In this document: in pieces, positions 1 through 11,157 of the stretch
Numbering within the stretch: position 1 is the stretch's first letter
Layout of the letters: every line of letters begins with the position of its first letter
Origin: Tiliqua scincoides
Taxonomy: Eukaryota; Chordata; Lepidosauria; Squamata; Scincidae
Assembly: GCF_035046505.1 (NCBI RefSeq)
Contig: NC_089823.1
Coordinates: 105,361,412 to 105,425,411, forward strand
Length of the DNA stretch: 64,000 nucleotides
Direction of reading: 5' to 3'
Program-made: the position numbers and the translations under genes
Notes under the pieces: generated by a model
What the model saw: the letters and a program-made list of their open reading frames with translations, nothing else
What the model was told of the DNA's origin: nothing
Databases searched by the model: none

Positions 1-129
1 AAAATTTTAAAATGGTATCAATAAGATTTAGATACCGCTCCCAAATCTTCTACACCCTGCAGTGGTATGGTGGTAATTTTTTAAGTGCAGGGGCTTGTCA
101 TAGCTGCACTCACTAACAGACCAACCTTG

Positions 130-662
130 AGCTGCCCGGAGCACGGGGCTGCCACGGCACCAAAATGGTGGCCTTAGCATCCAACATGACCTGGGCAGCC
201 GCTGCCATCTCCTCCTCAGGAGAAGGGGACTTTTATCCCTTTCCCCTGAATAAGGGAAGTGGCCCCACAATGGGGCTACTCAATTCTGTAGCAGCTCTTG
301 AGCTGGTGCAGAATCAAAAAGTCCCATGTCGGACTGCGTGGTCGAAAACAGGGCTCTGGATCCAGTGGAGAGAAGCTCCACCGGTTCCACCCCACTCCCA
401 CCCTGATACCTCCTTCCACCACACCTCCTCCCTGCCCTCTGCTCACCCTCCACCCATCCCAGAACGCCTCCTTCCCAGCTCCCCCACACACCCCACTCAC
501 ATCTCTACCACCCAGTGGTCTGGTTGACCTAGTGTTGGGCTGGACTAGCTCCGGTGTTGAGCCTGCTGTAAGCCCACTGGGCCTTATGGCACCTTTGTGA
601 CAGTGCGCATTGGCGGTGAGTCAGCACGTACAGAATCGGGTCATAAGGGTCCAGTCCTAATG
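130..662 (-). mobile_element. Harbinger-like non-autonomous DNA transposon (long GC-rich MITE family), reverse orientation
   Basis: This GC-rich block is, in reverse complement, the same family as 10404-10917, 22727-23090, 30943-31420 and 53728-54252. It ends near a TCCAGTCCTAAT motif, the reverse of the family's GGGCCCAATCCT end. Shared landmarks are the ATAAGGCACATTTGTG-like motif near one end, a purine-rich GGGAGG/GGGGCAGG middle and an AGGGGAAGGGGA segment near the other end. It encodes no transposase; open frames across it are by-products of GC richness. The left boundary is uncertain. The superfamily is inferred from 3-bp TSDs at better-bounded copies. Confidence 0.55.
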
Positions 663-703
663 CTCTATTGCATCCTGCAGGTGGCTAAGGACCATGCAGT
701 CTC

Positions 704-1587
704 AAAAATATGAGATGGAAGAGGAATAGATTAAGGAGTATATGTTTAAGGATTAAACATATTTAATCCTTAAGGATTAAGGATTAAATGTTGGTCTTGA
801 GATAGCAATGGAGCAATCGGAGAGCTTGTGGATTAAAAGATTAAAATTTACACTGAATGTAAACCTTAAAGAGAACTTTTGTAAGTTGTATAGATGGTAT
901 TTGACTCCAGGTAAATTGGAAAAAATGTATGAAAATATACTGAATAGATCCTGGAAGTGTAAAAGACAAGAAGGAAAGTTTTATCATATTTGGTGGACCT
1001 TTACAAAAACGAAAAAATATTGGACTTTGTTACACCAGCAAATGTAGTTGATATTGAAGGTAAATTTACAAATGAAAACAGAGGCTTTTTTGTTAGGAAT
1101 ATTGGATGATTCAATTCAGAAGGACTATAAAACTATGTTTTTATATATGACAACTGCTGCAAGAATATTGTATGCCAAAAACTGGAAAGTTCCAGAGATA
1201 CCTCTATTGGAATAGTGGTGGTTAAAGGTATTGGATTTGGCAGAAATGGATAAACTTACAATTCTTAAAGATAAGTCAGTAAAATCTTTTATGGACAATT
1301 GGAAACCATTCATGGACTTCCTGTGCATCAAGGAGAAAATGGGCCAAATAACCTATGGATTTGATGAGTAGTTAAGTGATTTAATTTTCCCCCCTCATTT
1401 TGTGTGTGTTGAAAATGTACTTTTTAATACGTAGAAGGCTGTTTAAGATTTGATAGCTTATATTTTGAATGATTTTGTAGTAGAACAAAAAAAATGTTGT
1501 TCAAGATCTCCGCACTTGCCACACAACTTGCAGTATCTTTACTTTTTAATTTTTCTTTTTCTTTTTAATAAAATAAAAATTAAAAAA
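704..1587 (+). mobile_element. L1 LINE, 5'-truncated 3' end with target-site duplication
   Basis: A 14-bp direct repeat, GACCATGCARTCTC (13 of 14 identical), flanks the segment at 690-703 and 1588-1601. The frame at 808-1044 translates to the C-terminal part of vertebrate L1 ORF2p: a YRWYLTP-like motif, then W-K-C, then GKFYHIWWTF, the family's CWxC...G-T-F-Y-H-x-W-W-T zinc-knuckle region with its second cysteine replaced. A stop follows at 1045, and L1-like sequence continues in other frames (AFLLGILDDS, TTAARILYAKNWK, NWKPFMDFL) to about 1325. A T- and A-rich 3' untranslated region with an AATAAAATAAAAATT tail closes the element. Internal stops and frameshifts make it a dead copy. The insert lies in an older MITE-like sequence. 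Confidence 0.85.
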
Positions 1588-1601
1588 GACCATGCAATCT
1601 C

Positions 1602-1760
1602 TTTAGCTGGTGTAAGTCTGAGCAGAGGTAAATGGGTGTATCAGGACCAAAACAAAGTGAAGGATATCAGTGAAGCCATTTCTGCCAATATCCGCCCTCT
1701 GCCTGCCCCCACTCGGATCCCTGCTGACCACCCCTGCTGCAACATGTAGGCTTGCACAGA
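1602..1760 (+). repeat. Fragment of a MITE with CTTTAGCTGGTG hairpin motif
   Basis: After the L1 target duplication the sequence reads CTTTAGCTGGTGTAAGTCTG. The same motif occurs in the elements at 3291-3680 and 43744-44110. A pyrimidine-rich GCCCCCACTCGGATCCC stretch follows, as in those copies. This is probably the other half of the sequence into which L1 inserted. Both ends are approximate. Confidence 0.4.
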
Positions 1761-2807
1761 GATAAATAAATATGTTTTTTACTTACTTCTTATTTGCCTT
1801 CAGGTGATCCCCCCCCCACAATAGTATGTGGCCTGTGCATTTTAGGCACAACAGCATGCTATAGTCTAGCAAGGGATAGGATTCCGTTCTCAAAGTGCTA
1901 GAGGAGTGTTACTGAATTCAGTAGAACTTACACCCAAGTACATTTACACAGGATTGCAGCCTTGATGTGACATGAGTTACATATTTTCAGGTAAGCATCA
2001 GGAAATATGATGGCCTAGACATAAACATATGCCCTAGGCAAATTTTCCAGTTTGCTTCCTGATCTTTTTGGTGAAGATCCTTTGAAAGAATTTTTGATGG
2101 CGGGACCTGAGGGCTGCTGTAGGAAGTTTTGAGAGTTTTTCTCTTCCGCTTTGATTATACTACCCTTTCTCTTCTGTGTTAAGGAACAATCCTGAAATAT
2201 AACACTATGTAAAGTTCATAGTGCACAATCAACATACTTTTCTTCCCATAGGGATTTCCCAGCTAATTATCGCAGTTGCAGCTCCAATCGAGATGGAGCT
2301 CTGTTCGCTAGAGTTCTTAGTATTATAGTTAAATCAGCCCCAGAAGATAGAGGTTTCCTCTGCAATAACCAGAATTATTACTACTGAGCATTACCAGACT
2401 CTTCTGGATGCATGTTCTTGCAAAAGGTTTGTATCATCCCCCTGAAGTGTCAGTGTGCTTGAAGATATTACACCATGGGGGAAAACAAGAACCACAACAG
2501 AATTGTATCTAAACAAACCCTAAGATGAATGAGATAATTTGAAGAACTGCTTCCAGATCTATTGGCTAGGGTATCCCAGCAAATTCCATTTCCTTTTATT
2601 TTAGAAGGTTATTTACACTTTTAATGAAAAAAAAATATTAAATTGTCATTCATTCTCCAATCTCAACATTTAAGTTCATCTATTACATTTATTCCATTTT
2701 CACACAGTGTCTTTTCCTCGGAAGCACACACTACCACTTAAATTTAACTGGAATTTTCAACTTTGAGATCATACACACAATTATAGACAACTGAGAAATG
2801 CAGACTG
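1761..2807. other. No recognised feature
   Basis: AT-rich unique-looking DNA with a C10 run near 1809. No coding frame, RNA gene or terminal repeat could be supported. Confidence 0.5.
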
Positions 2808-2950
2808 ATGCAAGGGAGGGCACCAGGATGCAGGTTGTGTCTTGTCTTGGGTGCTCTCTGAAGCATTTGGTGGGCCACTGTGAGATACAGGAAGCTGGAC
2901 TAGATGGGCCTTTGGCCTGATCTAGCAGGGCTCTTCTTATGTTCTTATGA
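2808..2950 (+). mobile_element. CR1 LINE 3' tail
   Basis: The sequence shows the characteristic CR1 3' end: GGAAGCTGGACTAGATGGGCC, a GGCCTGATCTAGCAGGGCTC segment, then a CTTATGTTCTTATG terminus. Only the last 140 bp remain, the usual outcome of severe 5' truncation in CR1. Compared with the tails at 37905-38042 and 63030-63172 it carries several substitutions, so it is probably older. Confidence 0.9.
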
Positions 2951-3290
2951 CTGCAGAACAGCCCCACAAAGTGTGACTTTTTACATTGTTTGATCGCAAA
3001 ATGAAAAGGGTCCCTCTTGTCACTATACTCTGTTTATAACTATTTTTTAAAAAAAATTTTAACATTCAGAGAACACTTCCCATACCAACTCTTCTGCTGA
3101 GGAACCCCTGGACATCTGGAGCCCCAGTTTGTGGCAGAGATTTCTGGGATATATTCTCTGATGCATATTCAGTCCATGTGGGACACTGACATTGGCCAGT
3201 GAGTTCAAATGGGACTTACTGCTGCCACACTTGAATGGGATGTGACATAAAACACATTCAGCATTCTCCAAACAGTGGACCTTGCTGCGA
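2951..3290. other. No recognised feature
   Basis: Unique-looking sequence between a CR1 tail and a MITE. Nothing supportable was seen on either strand. Confidence 0.4.
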
Positions 3291-3680
3291 CTCTAAATTT
3301 AATCAGCCCTATCTCATCCTTTTCCCCACCAAAGTATGCAGCCATGTCAAAACAGGCTGTACCGCATGTTATAGTGAGGGGGGCCAATTGGGAGGCTTGG
3401 GAGAGGTAAGGGAAAAATATTTTCCCTTACCCCTCCATAAGCTTCTCAGCCACCAATGGGTCAACTCAGACTTGCACCAGCTCTTTAGCTGGTGCAAGTT
3501 CGAGGTGACGAAGGGGGGCATGTCAGCTCACTCTGGAGGGGATAGCATCCAGCACAAGTTGCCCATGCTGGGTGCTACTTCTCTGCCTCCAACATACCTC
3601 CAGCCCTCCCAAGTTCTGCCCTGGTCCTCCTACGCCCTTGCCCCATTCCTTTCACTCCACCAACTTACCAAAGTCTGCAA
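3291..3680 (+). mobile_element. MITE, TAGCTGGTGCAAG family
   Basis: This block shares an ordered series of motifs with 43744-44110: CATCCTTTTCCC, AAAGCAGGCTG-like, CCCTCCATAAGC, CAGCTCTTTAGCTGGTGCAAG, GGGGGCATGTCAGCT and TGACTCTGGAGG. A short inverted motif, CTTGCACCAGCTCTTTAGCT / AGCTGGTGCAAG, gives a local hairpin at about 3473-3502. No protein is encoded; the 176-codon frame that crosses it is incidental. TSDs are not clear, so the boundaries are approximate. Confidence 0.6.
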
Positions 3681-5291
3681 GCCTTCTCTTCACTGCTACT
3701 ATGCACAAAGTCCTCCTTGCCATCCGCGCTGGCAACTTGGGACAGCTCAGTGCACTACCGGATAGCCTTTTTGCAACATCTGTAAAGCATCAACCACCAC
3801 AGGAATGCTAGTTCCAGTGACAGCAGAGCCGTATTGAAATGGACTATGAATCACTGTATTTTTTTTTCTTCTTCTAGGCCCAGAATGTACTAGATCATAA
3901 AACAGACATTCAACTGAATATATTTATGGGAGGAGAAGGTAGCCTGTGGGTGGCTGGGTGAGAAGTGCAGTTTTAACCATCACACAAACAACATCCTGAA
4001 TAATTCTAAATATTGTGCAAATCAATGCCAGCTATGTGAACGTGTGGGATTTTAGTATTAATCGTTCTTCCTCATCTAGTGCAGGAATCCTGAACGTCAT
4101 CCAGGTCAAAAAGTCAACTTGAAAGCAAATGAAGAAGCGCAGAGTCATAAATACATTTTTATGGCCATGTTTTTCATGACCATGCGTAAACAGATTCATA
4201 ATGTAAAATGACTAGCTTGGCAGAGCTCTAGATGATGATTTATGCTTGCTAGCGGTCACTAGTTCCTCAAGGGAGCACTGATGCTGCAAGCCTCTGAGGT
4301 GGCCTGCTCTCAGAGAGTTTGTTGTCCAACTGCTCCAGCATGCTCTGGTCCTCCTGTTTATTTCACACATGACAGTGCAGAGGAAGAAGGAAGCGTGGGA
4401 GCTGAATGTCAGGGGGCAGGGAGCCAGTTCCAGATCTCTGTGCTGCTCCATGCCCCTTCTCACCTACCTGGCCACTCTCCTAAGCAAATAGAAGGAGGTG
4501 GCTGCGGCAGCAACAGTTGCAGTGGGGCACTCTCGGTTTTAGGAGAATGGACTGCATACTACTGGGGCAGTGGACCTATGGGGCAAGTTGAGGTGGCAGA
4601 TCTGTGTAGACCATTCCTGCTTCCAAGGTTCCCATATGCAGGGAAGGGACTACTGGTAAATGTGAACCAGCTCTATTCAGTCACTTCAAAGAAACCCAGC
4701 AGCAACTTGAAAAAAATATGGGCCTCCTCCCCTCATAAATATTATCAATGCTTCCCTCAGAATTTCTTAAATGTTTTCCTGAGATGGAAGCCACATTTAT
4801 TTTAAGATTTTGCTTTAGTTGAATTTGGTAAGAACTAACAAGAACTGTAAGGAGAGTGCAAATTGTTTTGTAGAGTTTAGAAAAAAGAAAGATATATGCT
4901 TAGAATTTCAAACATTGAAACAGTCCCATTAACGCGACGCAACTCAATATACATCTGCTTGAAAATCCTAGAATACAAAGCTGGATCCTGTACCTTGCAA
5001 TTCAAAGTAAAATTCTGTACTTCATTTTGTTTTGTTACGATCTTCACCAACTCCTTTGTTTCTGATTATTGAACTGAGAGCTGTTTTGTTGCTTGCCTTA
5101 TAAAAGGTCTGTAGTGAAATGAGAGGTGAGTTTAGGGTCTCCCCCCCGTTTGATAATACTTATACCTGACAAGCATCTAGTTATATTTTTGCAACATCTA
5201 TCACTAGGGCTAGTGGATTCATATGGCAAACCCTCATCCAAGGTCTTTCTTGAGTTCTAGTGAGCTGGACCTATTTGGAGCCATAAAACTT
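3681..5291. other. No recognised feature
   Basis: Mixed-composition DNA. A 174-codon frame at 4281-4805 has no domain, no repetitive protein pattern and low-complexity stretches, and I do not support it as a gene. A C8 run lies near 5144. Confidence 0.45.
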
Positions 5292-5742
5292 AGGGCGCAA
5301 TCCTATCCTGCGCTGGAACAGGCAAGCCAGGAGGCTTGCACTGTATCCAGTGCAGGATTGGGGCCATAAGCAGCTTAGCCAGAGGCAAGGGGAAACTTTT
5401 CCCCTTACCCTTGGGTAAGGGCTGCTGGCCCCAATGGGTCTCCTTGGACTTGTGCCACCTCCGGAGTCACTCTGTTCTCCCCGGAAATGGAGGTTGGGAT
5501 TTTGCATAATTGCCAGATCCAAGCCCTGCCTCCTGCTCGCCGCCCATCCACCCCTGGGGCCACCTACCTCCTGCCTTCCCGCTGCCCAGGAATGCCTACC
5601 TTTCATCCTAAGGCGCTGGGAGGAAGCTGGCGTGCCGGCTTCCGTCAGCCTCCGCAGACCAGTGCTTCTGGGAGAGCCAGCCTGCCTTCCTCTCAAGGAG
5701 GCGCAATTGTGCCTTACGGTACAAGGTGGGCATTGCGCCATT
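5292..5742 (+). mobile_element. Harbinger-like MITE, GGGCGCAATCCTATCC family
   Basis: The left end, TTA followed by GGGCGCAATCCTATCC, matches the copy at 24199-24737. So do the next 200 bp, including GGAACAGGCAAGCCAGGAGG, GGGGCCATAAGCAGCTTAG and CCAATGGGTCTCCT. The right end at about 5739 reads GCATTGCGCC, a decayed inverted copy of the left end. It is non-coding and probably moved in trans. The 166-codon reverse frame here is an artefact of the repeat. Confidence 0.7.
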
Positions 5743-6482
5743 AGCCTATGAGGAAATAGAGCAATGAACAAATGCTTTGTGAAGCAATAAACAGATGCAA
5801 TCTCTTCTGCTGGACCTTAGGATCGGGCTGCTAGACACATACATTCAGATCTGAAACTTTGAATTCTTATTAAACAATACAACATTCTTTACATGTTGAA
5901 CTCTTTGCCACACAGAATCTGCCAAATTTGTCCATATTTTCTCCTCAGCTGCAAATGTGCTGTCTTAAAAAAAAAAGTTTGTGTGATTGTAGTACAGCTC
6001 TTGTAAACACAACAGTTCAAAAGCATCGCAAATACAATTAGAGGTTGGCAACAGACACGTAGCAAATCTATTCTATGCCGTGAGAGAGTCGTCAATACAG
6101 AGTTGTCAGAGCATGTTCTTTTATAGAGGTATTGATTATTAAGAATATTGAACAAATGTTCTTTGGCAAGTATAAGGTAAAGAAAGGTAATATAAAGTTG
6201 CTTAGTTTCTTCAGGCTGTTCAAAAGATGAAAAAAAAAATACACTATTAGTCACAGAGATCAGGACAGCAGTACTTCAGTTTCTACACCTGGAATTGATA
6301 TTTTATTGCCTTCCCACCTAAAGTATTTTACACACACACAAAAAAAAAGTTTCTTGGCTATGGTGAGCCCCTTGTTTTTTTGCCAAATACAATAACAAAA
6401 GTAAAAAAATGTCAAAAGTCAAACAAGACAGTATGTCTCAATGAGTCCCAATGAGTCTCTGCATATATCTATATTTATAGAG
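5743..6482. other. No recognised feature
   Basis: AT-rich DNA with short A runs. No gene or repeat boundary could be supported. Confidence 0.4.
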
Positions 6483-6845
6483 CAGTGTCTCCCAAACTGT
6501 AGATCCTGACCTGATAGTTGGTGGGTTGTGAAACTGAAACTGACAAGCAGATAGCTGACAAGGAAAATGCACTGAGTCATATAGAAAGTGAAATTGAGCT
6601 GCATGTTTGCATTTTCTCGCAAGTAGGTGAACGTGCCTCAGTGCACTTCGAAGGGTGGGCCGAGAGGAACATAAAACCATAATACCCCCAGAATGGTCCC
6701 GATCTGATGGATGCAGGCCAAAAAATGGTTGAGAAGGAAGCCCCCTCCCCATTCCACGCTGACAAGGAAAATGTATTGAGCTCTATGGAATGTGAAACTG
6801 AGCCACACATGCACATTTACTTGCGAGCAGGCAAACGTGCCTTGG
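6483..6845 (-). mobile_element. hAT-like element, partial (GGTGGGTTGTGAAACTGAAACTG family)
   Basis: It starts with a hAT-type end, CAGTGTCTCCCAAACT, followed by GTGGGTTGTGAAACTG. It then contains two related subunits of about 170 bp, each with GACAAGGAAAATG, a TATGGAA/ATAGAAAGTG motif, TGCACATTTACTYGCGAG and AGGYGAACGTGCCT. The same organisation, in either orientation, is present at 29486-30072, 36796-38284 and 11988-12790. The opposite end is missing, so no TSD can be read. It is non-coding. Confidence 0.65.
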
Positions 6846-7634
6846 CAAATGAACCCTGTAGATTTGAAAGTGCTGTGATGTGTCTGTCAAGCCATTCATC
6901 CATCCATTCATGTTCTATAACAGACAAGAAATCTAAGGACTCATTACATCCAAATGTCCCATTAATTTCTAATGGCACAGATTTAAAGAAAATTAAATTT
7001 CACAAATTGCATTAGTACCAGCAGTGGTTTCTTCAATCAAATGGGTTAGGAGCCTATCCTCTCTTTTTTCACTTTGTCACAATGAAGTCATTATATACTC
7101 CCCCCCCTTTCCCATCTTTTCTCGTGAAACTGACATCCTGACAGGCTGTCTCCATGCAGTGGAGCTTGACTTCATTGTCATAGTATCAGCATAGAAAATC
7201 AGTGAAGTACAAGGAGTATTAAAAAATGCCATCTGTTTCTCTGAAATCTGCAGTAGATTTCTGTAGACTTCCAGTGGCCCTCCCTATGAAACTGTTAAAT
7301 GGCCTGCACCAGCTTAGAGCCAGTTCATGGGCATACGCCTATATTCAATGCTTCATGACTTTCTGTCTGTGAACTTCTTCCAGTGCTCAGATTAAGAGTG
7401 GGGCTAAAGCTGAGCCTCAAGTGATCAATCTGGGGTGGTGGTAAAATTGGGGAGGGTCAAATCACCCTCATTTTTTGCTGCCATTGCCAGTTTGGCAGCA
7501 GCAATACCAACTCAGAACTCCCTCAAAGAAACACTGTATTCTATCTCTCTGAGTGGGGAACAAAGGGGATCACCAGCTGGCAGCAGGACCAGTGTTGCCC
7601 CATCAATAAATGTGATGTCCATTCCTCCTTTTAC
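6846..7634. other. No recognised feature
   Basis: Unique-looking sequence with a C9 run near 7101. The 82-codon frame at 7435 has no recognisable motif. Confidence 0.4.
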
Positions 7635-7642
7635 CTCTAGTC

Positions 7643-8106
7643 CAGAGCTATTCAAACTGAGGCGTTGTGACACTCCAGCCTGACAGCTCTGGCCTCTGCC
7701 CCCTTAAGGGGGCTAAGGGGGACTGCAGGGACTGGGATGTACTCTCCAGTCCCTACAGCAGCCTCTCAGGGGTGTGGGGAGCCCTGTGCGAGTGCCTGCA
7801 GGGCTCCCCGACATTCCAAAAGTGAGTGATCGCGCTCCATTTCCGCAAAACCAGAACTGGAGCGCAATGGCTCCGCTTTCACTTTTAGAAGGTCGGGGAG
7901 CCCTGCAGATGCTTGTGCAGGGCTCCCTGCACCCCCAACAGGCTGCTGCAGGGACTGGTGAGTACATCCCAGTCCCTGCAGCCCCCCTGAGTGGCGCGAT
8001 CTTGGGAATCGCATTGCCGCCTTCCCCCTGCCCCCGCTGCCTCCCTCCCCTCACCTGCAAGGACTTCCTGCAGTCCTCAAACTCCCTGAGAGTTTGAAAA
8101 CCACAG
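7643..8106. mobile_element. Foldback-type hAT MITE with 8-bp TSD
   Basis: A perfect 8-bp TSD, CTCTAGTC, lies at 7635-7642 and 8107-8114. The ends share the hAT pattern YTCAAACT in inverted orientation. The interior is a long GC-rich palindrome: GCAGGGACTGGGATGTACTC on the left pairs with GAGTACATCCCAGTCCCTGC on the right, and CTGCAGGGCTCCC recurs inverted around a centre near 7855. No transposase is encoded. The palindrome makes it a foldback element similar in style to 33275-33785. Confidence 0.8.
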
Positions 8107-8393
8107 CTCTAGTCCAAAAGAAACACCAAATATCCCCCCCCCCCATATTCAAAGTCTGTTCAGCCCCTCTCCCTACTTGATGACAGTCTCTTCAGGTACT
8201 ATTTTTTCTCAGGCTACAGGGGAGCATGGTTTGGCTCAAACTAGAAAGAGTCAAGGGCTGGCATTTTGGTGCTAAATTGGCGCCTTCCTAGGTTTCAGTA
8301 TATGATCAGCGAGTTGCCATGTAGTTTCACTTCACGTACTGAAGCTTGTGTCATAAAATACTGCTCTAACTACAAGATGCCTTTAAAAAAAAT

Positions 8394-8457
8394 AGTAAGA
8401 TACAGATACACTATGCCCCACCTACTTGGGTTCTGCATCTCTGTTTCGTAAATGTTG
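8394..8457. repeat. Left copy of 64-bp direct repeat flanking a LINE
   Basis: This 64-bp stretch recurs at 10169-10232 with 5 mismatches and no gap. The two copies exactly bracket the LINE at 8458-10168, so they read as an unusually long target-site duplication. Confidence 0.8.
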
Positions 8458-10168
8458 TACTTCTCTTGGAAGTAGATGGTCATCCCCTTAAGCTGGGCTC
8501 AAGGCATGTACCTCTGCTGCTTTATGCTGATGACGCTGTCTTGATGTCCTGCTCACATACAGGTTTACTGCGCCTTCTAAGTAAATGTAATGATTACCTA
8601 ATTGCTAATAAATTAGAACTTAATTATGGGAAGACTAAAATCTTAGTATTCTCAAATTCACGGAAACCATATCCATGGTCTATAAAAGGGAGGAAAATTG
8701 AACAAGTTAAGACCTTTAAATATTTGAGGGTGAATTTTTTGTTACAATCTTACATGGACTGCCCATCAGTATCTGTCAGCTAACTTAGCCCACTATACCA
8801 TTCAATCTATCACTCGTTTCTTCTTTAGGCAAGGCAATTGTCATATTCCAAACACTCTTAAAGTTTATAATGGCAAAGTAATACCGCAGCTCCTATATGT
8901 TTCTCCAGTATGGTTATGCTTGATTAATCATTCGTTCAAGCGTCCTCAGGCTAAGTTATTTAGGGGTATACTGGGTGTCCCTGGATGTGCACCTTATGCA
9001 GCTAGTATTTAGAACTGGGGCAATCATTGCTGGAGACTAGGGCATGGCAGCTAATCTTTAAGTACTGGCTGCGTGTCCTTTTTCACACTAGCTAGGATAG
9101 TCTGCTATACTTCATGATTTCTGAACATGATACCCCCGTGTGGCTCACTAGAGTCTGGATGAAAATAGAATCCATGGGCTTTCTTTTCAACCATCTGGTC
9201 CTGTCTTTGGAAATCAAACTCCTTTCAAAAGTTAAACAGAGGCTTGCGGACATCGAATTTCAAAACCTTCTTAGCCAGGCCACACGAACTTGTTCCCCCT
9301 TAAATTTCCACATTCCATTAGCCCACAACCAGATGGCTCCTTATCTGACTCTTCTGATTAATCCTAAGGAACGTCACGTAATTACACAAGCTAGATTTAA
9401 TGTTGTTCCTTCGGCAGTAACCTTAGGAAGGTACCATAAGGTCCCTCTCCTTGATCTGCTCTGCCCTTGTTCTCTGCTCCAGGTCGAGACCCTCTCCCAT
9501 ATATTTTTCTCATGTCCAACACATTTGGTTATGCGCTCTATTCATCTAGAACAGGGGTCTCCAAACTTTTTGGCCAGAGGGCCGCATCAAATATCTGGCA
9601 CAGTGTTGAGGGCCGGAATTTTTTTTTTTTAATATAAAATTTATTTAAATAAATTAGAGATGGAACTGAGTGAATAAATGATGAATGGGCTCATTCATTC
9701 AACCTCTCTGGCCCTTGAACACTCTCCAGATGCAACCAGAGCATAGTTCCAGTCATGTTTGGCCAAGTGGGCCAGAGACTTTCAGGGGACAAGAGTCTGG
9801 CTGTGGCCCGCATCTGGCCCCTGGGTTGGGGTTTGGAGACCCCTGATCTAGAATCTAATCTAGCGAAGAAGAATGGGCTCCCAGAGCTGATGAAACATGT
9901 ATACTTATTTAATGATGGCCCAGTAGATGTGTTGCAGGGCACTGCTAATTTCCTTTTGTCAGTTGTAGAAAAGTATGGAAAGAGATTGTTGTAATGTTTA
10001 TTTGTATGGTCTGTTTGCATTTTAACCTTAAAATTTATGTGACCTTTATTTTATTTTTATTTTATTTTTAATTCTTTATTTCTTTTCATTTCACATCTTA
10101 TTTTACTTTAATGACTCATTTGTTGGAAAAATGAATTAATGCCAATAAAGGTCTCTAAATCTAAATCT
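8458..10168 (+). mobile_element. 5'-truncated non-LTR LINE (possibly Dong/R4-like) with degenerate reverse transcriptase
   Basis: The frame from 8466 gives a reverse-transcriptase core: LLLYADDAVLMS, where YADD is the catalytic motif, then KLELNYGKTKILVFS and KTFKYLRV, typical of the RT palm and thumb region of LINEs. After a stretch with stops and frame changes, the frame at 9114-9550 resumes with an RFNVVPSAVTLGRYHKVPL region. A CPC...H....C zinc-knuckle motif follows (LCPCSLLQVETLSHIFFSC), as found near the C terminus of several LINE clades. The element ends in AATAAAGGTCTCTAAATCTAAATCT, a short repeat tail instead of poly(A). It begins inside the RT domain, so most of the protein is missing. 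A hAT is inserted at 9552-9845. The Dong/R4 assignment is a guess from protein style. Confidence 0.75.
9552..9845. mobile_element. hAT MITE with perfect 8-bp TSD, inserted in the LINE
   Basis: The inverted ends CAGGGGTCTCCAAACTTTTT and GGTTTGGAGACCCCTG are flanked by ATCTAGAA at 9544-9551 and 9846-9853. The interior contains TTTGGCCAGAGGGCCGCATC and GGCCCGCATCTGGCCCC. A second copy lies at 50164-50484 with its own TSD. It is 294 bp long and non-coding. The host LINE's coding sequence ended just upstream, so the hAT is younger than the LINE insertion. Confidence 0.92.
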
Positions 10169-10232
10169 AGTCAGATACAGATACACTATGCCCCACATAC
10201 TTGGGTTCTGCATCTCTATTTTGTAAATATTG
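10169..10232. repeat. Right copy of 64-bp direct repeat flanking a LINE
   Basis: It starts directly after the LINE's CTAAATCT tail and matches 8394-8457 at 59 of 64 positions. The shared core is GATACAGATACACTATGCCC. Confidence 0.8.
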
Positions 10233-10403
10233 AGGTGGCTGAGAGAAGAAGAGCTAGAAACAGTTCATCTTCCTGGACAAGAACTGATGTGCTGATCTGT
10301 AATTGTGCAATTGATGTGTGTAAAACCGTATATACTCTGAATGACTGCCTTTTATAATCACCTTGTGAAAGCATTATAAAAACTGTTGATGTTAAAGAAC
10401 TAA

Positions 10404-10917
10404 GAGCCCAAACCTGTAGTCCACACCGCACCTCCACGGCGTGGACCACAGTCGCAAACGTGCCATAAGACACATTTGTGGGGCTCCCGCCAGAGGTGGC
10501 TCAGCTCTGGCCGGCACTGAGCCAACGCCCGGCAGGCCCCTGTGTTCCGCGGATCAGCAGTGCCTGCGACTGCCAGGCTGCGGAATGGGGAATGGGGCAG
10601 GGGTGGAGGCATTCTGGGGAGGGGGGAGGCCAGCGTGACATCTGGATCCACTCCGCTGGATCCTAGGCGATCGTGAAGGCTGCGTGCCTTACACAAGTGC
10701 CTTTACTTTAGCGACACCCTTTGGGCGCTTCTAAAGGGAGTAGCCCCATTGCAGGGCTGCCTCCCTTACCCAGGGGAAGGGGATGACCGTCCCCTACTCC
10801 CGAGGTGCCTCCTGCGGTAGCATGGGAGGCGCTGGATGCAGTTGCATCCCTCGTGGTGCCACCGAGCGGGGGCGCCCTGAGCAGCCCAGGATTGGGCTGC
10901 CCCTTAGGATTGGGCTG
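10404..10917 (+). mobile_element. Harbinger-like long MITE with TAA target duplication
   Basis: The left end GAGCCCAAACC and the right end GGATTGGGCTG are inverted copies. Both are flanked by TAA (10401-10403 and 10918-10920), a 3-bp duplication of the kind made by PIF/Harbinger transposases. The interior has GTGCCATAAGACACATTTGTG near the left end and an AGGGGAAGGGGATG segment near the right, shared with the other long MITEs. No open frame has a transposase motif. Confidence 0.65.
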
Positions 10918-10920
10918 TAA

Positions 10921-11149
10921 AAACCCAATCCTATCCCCATCACCTTCCATCATGCAGCTGTACTGTCAGAGTGTGCCCTGCATTCATTGGCGGGGGGCCA
11001 ACCAGACAGATAAGTAAAAAAATATTTTTTTACTTACCTCTCTATAGACTACCTAACTGCCGAAGGGTTTTTACAACACCACTTTTACCATGCCACTGCA
11101 GAGCTTGTGGCAGTGGACTGGCAGTTCCACCGCCGTAAGTGCCCAAAAG
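10921..11149 (+). mobile_element. Second MITE fragment with CCCAATCCTATCC end
   Basis: It begins directly after the previous element with AACCCAATCCTATCCCC and then diverges from it, with CATTCATTGGCGGGGGGCCA and an A/T-rich TAAGTAAAAAAATATTTTTT hairpin near 11011-11036. The far end is not clear because a hAT begins at 11158. Confidence 0.45.
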
Positions 11150-11157
11150 GATTAAGC

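Noticed and set aside
3235-3765. 176-codon forward frame
   Set aside because: Runs through a MITE shared with 43744-44110, where the frame is not kept.
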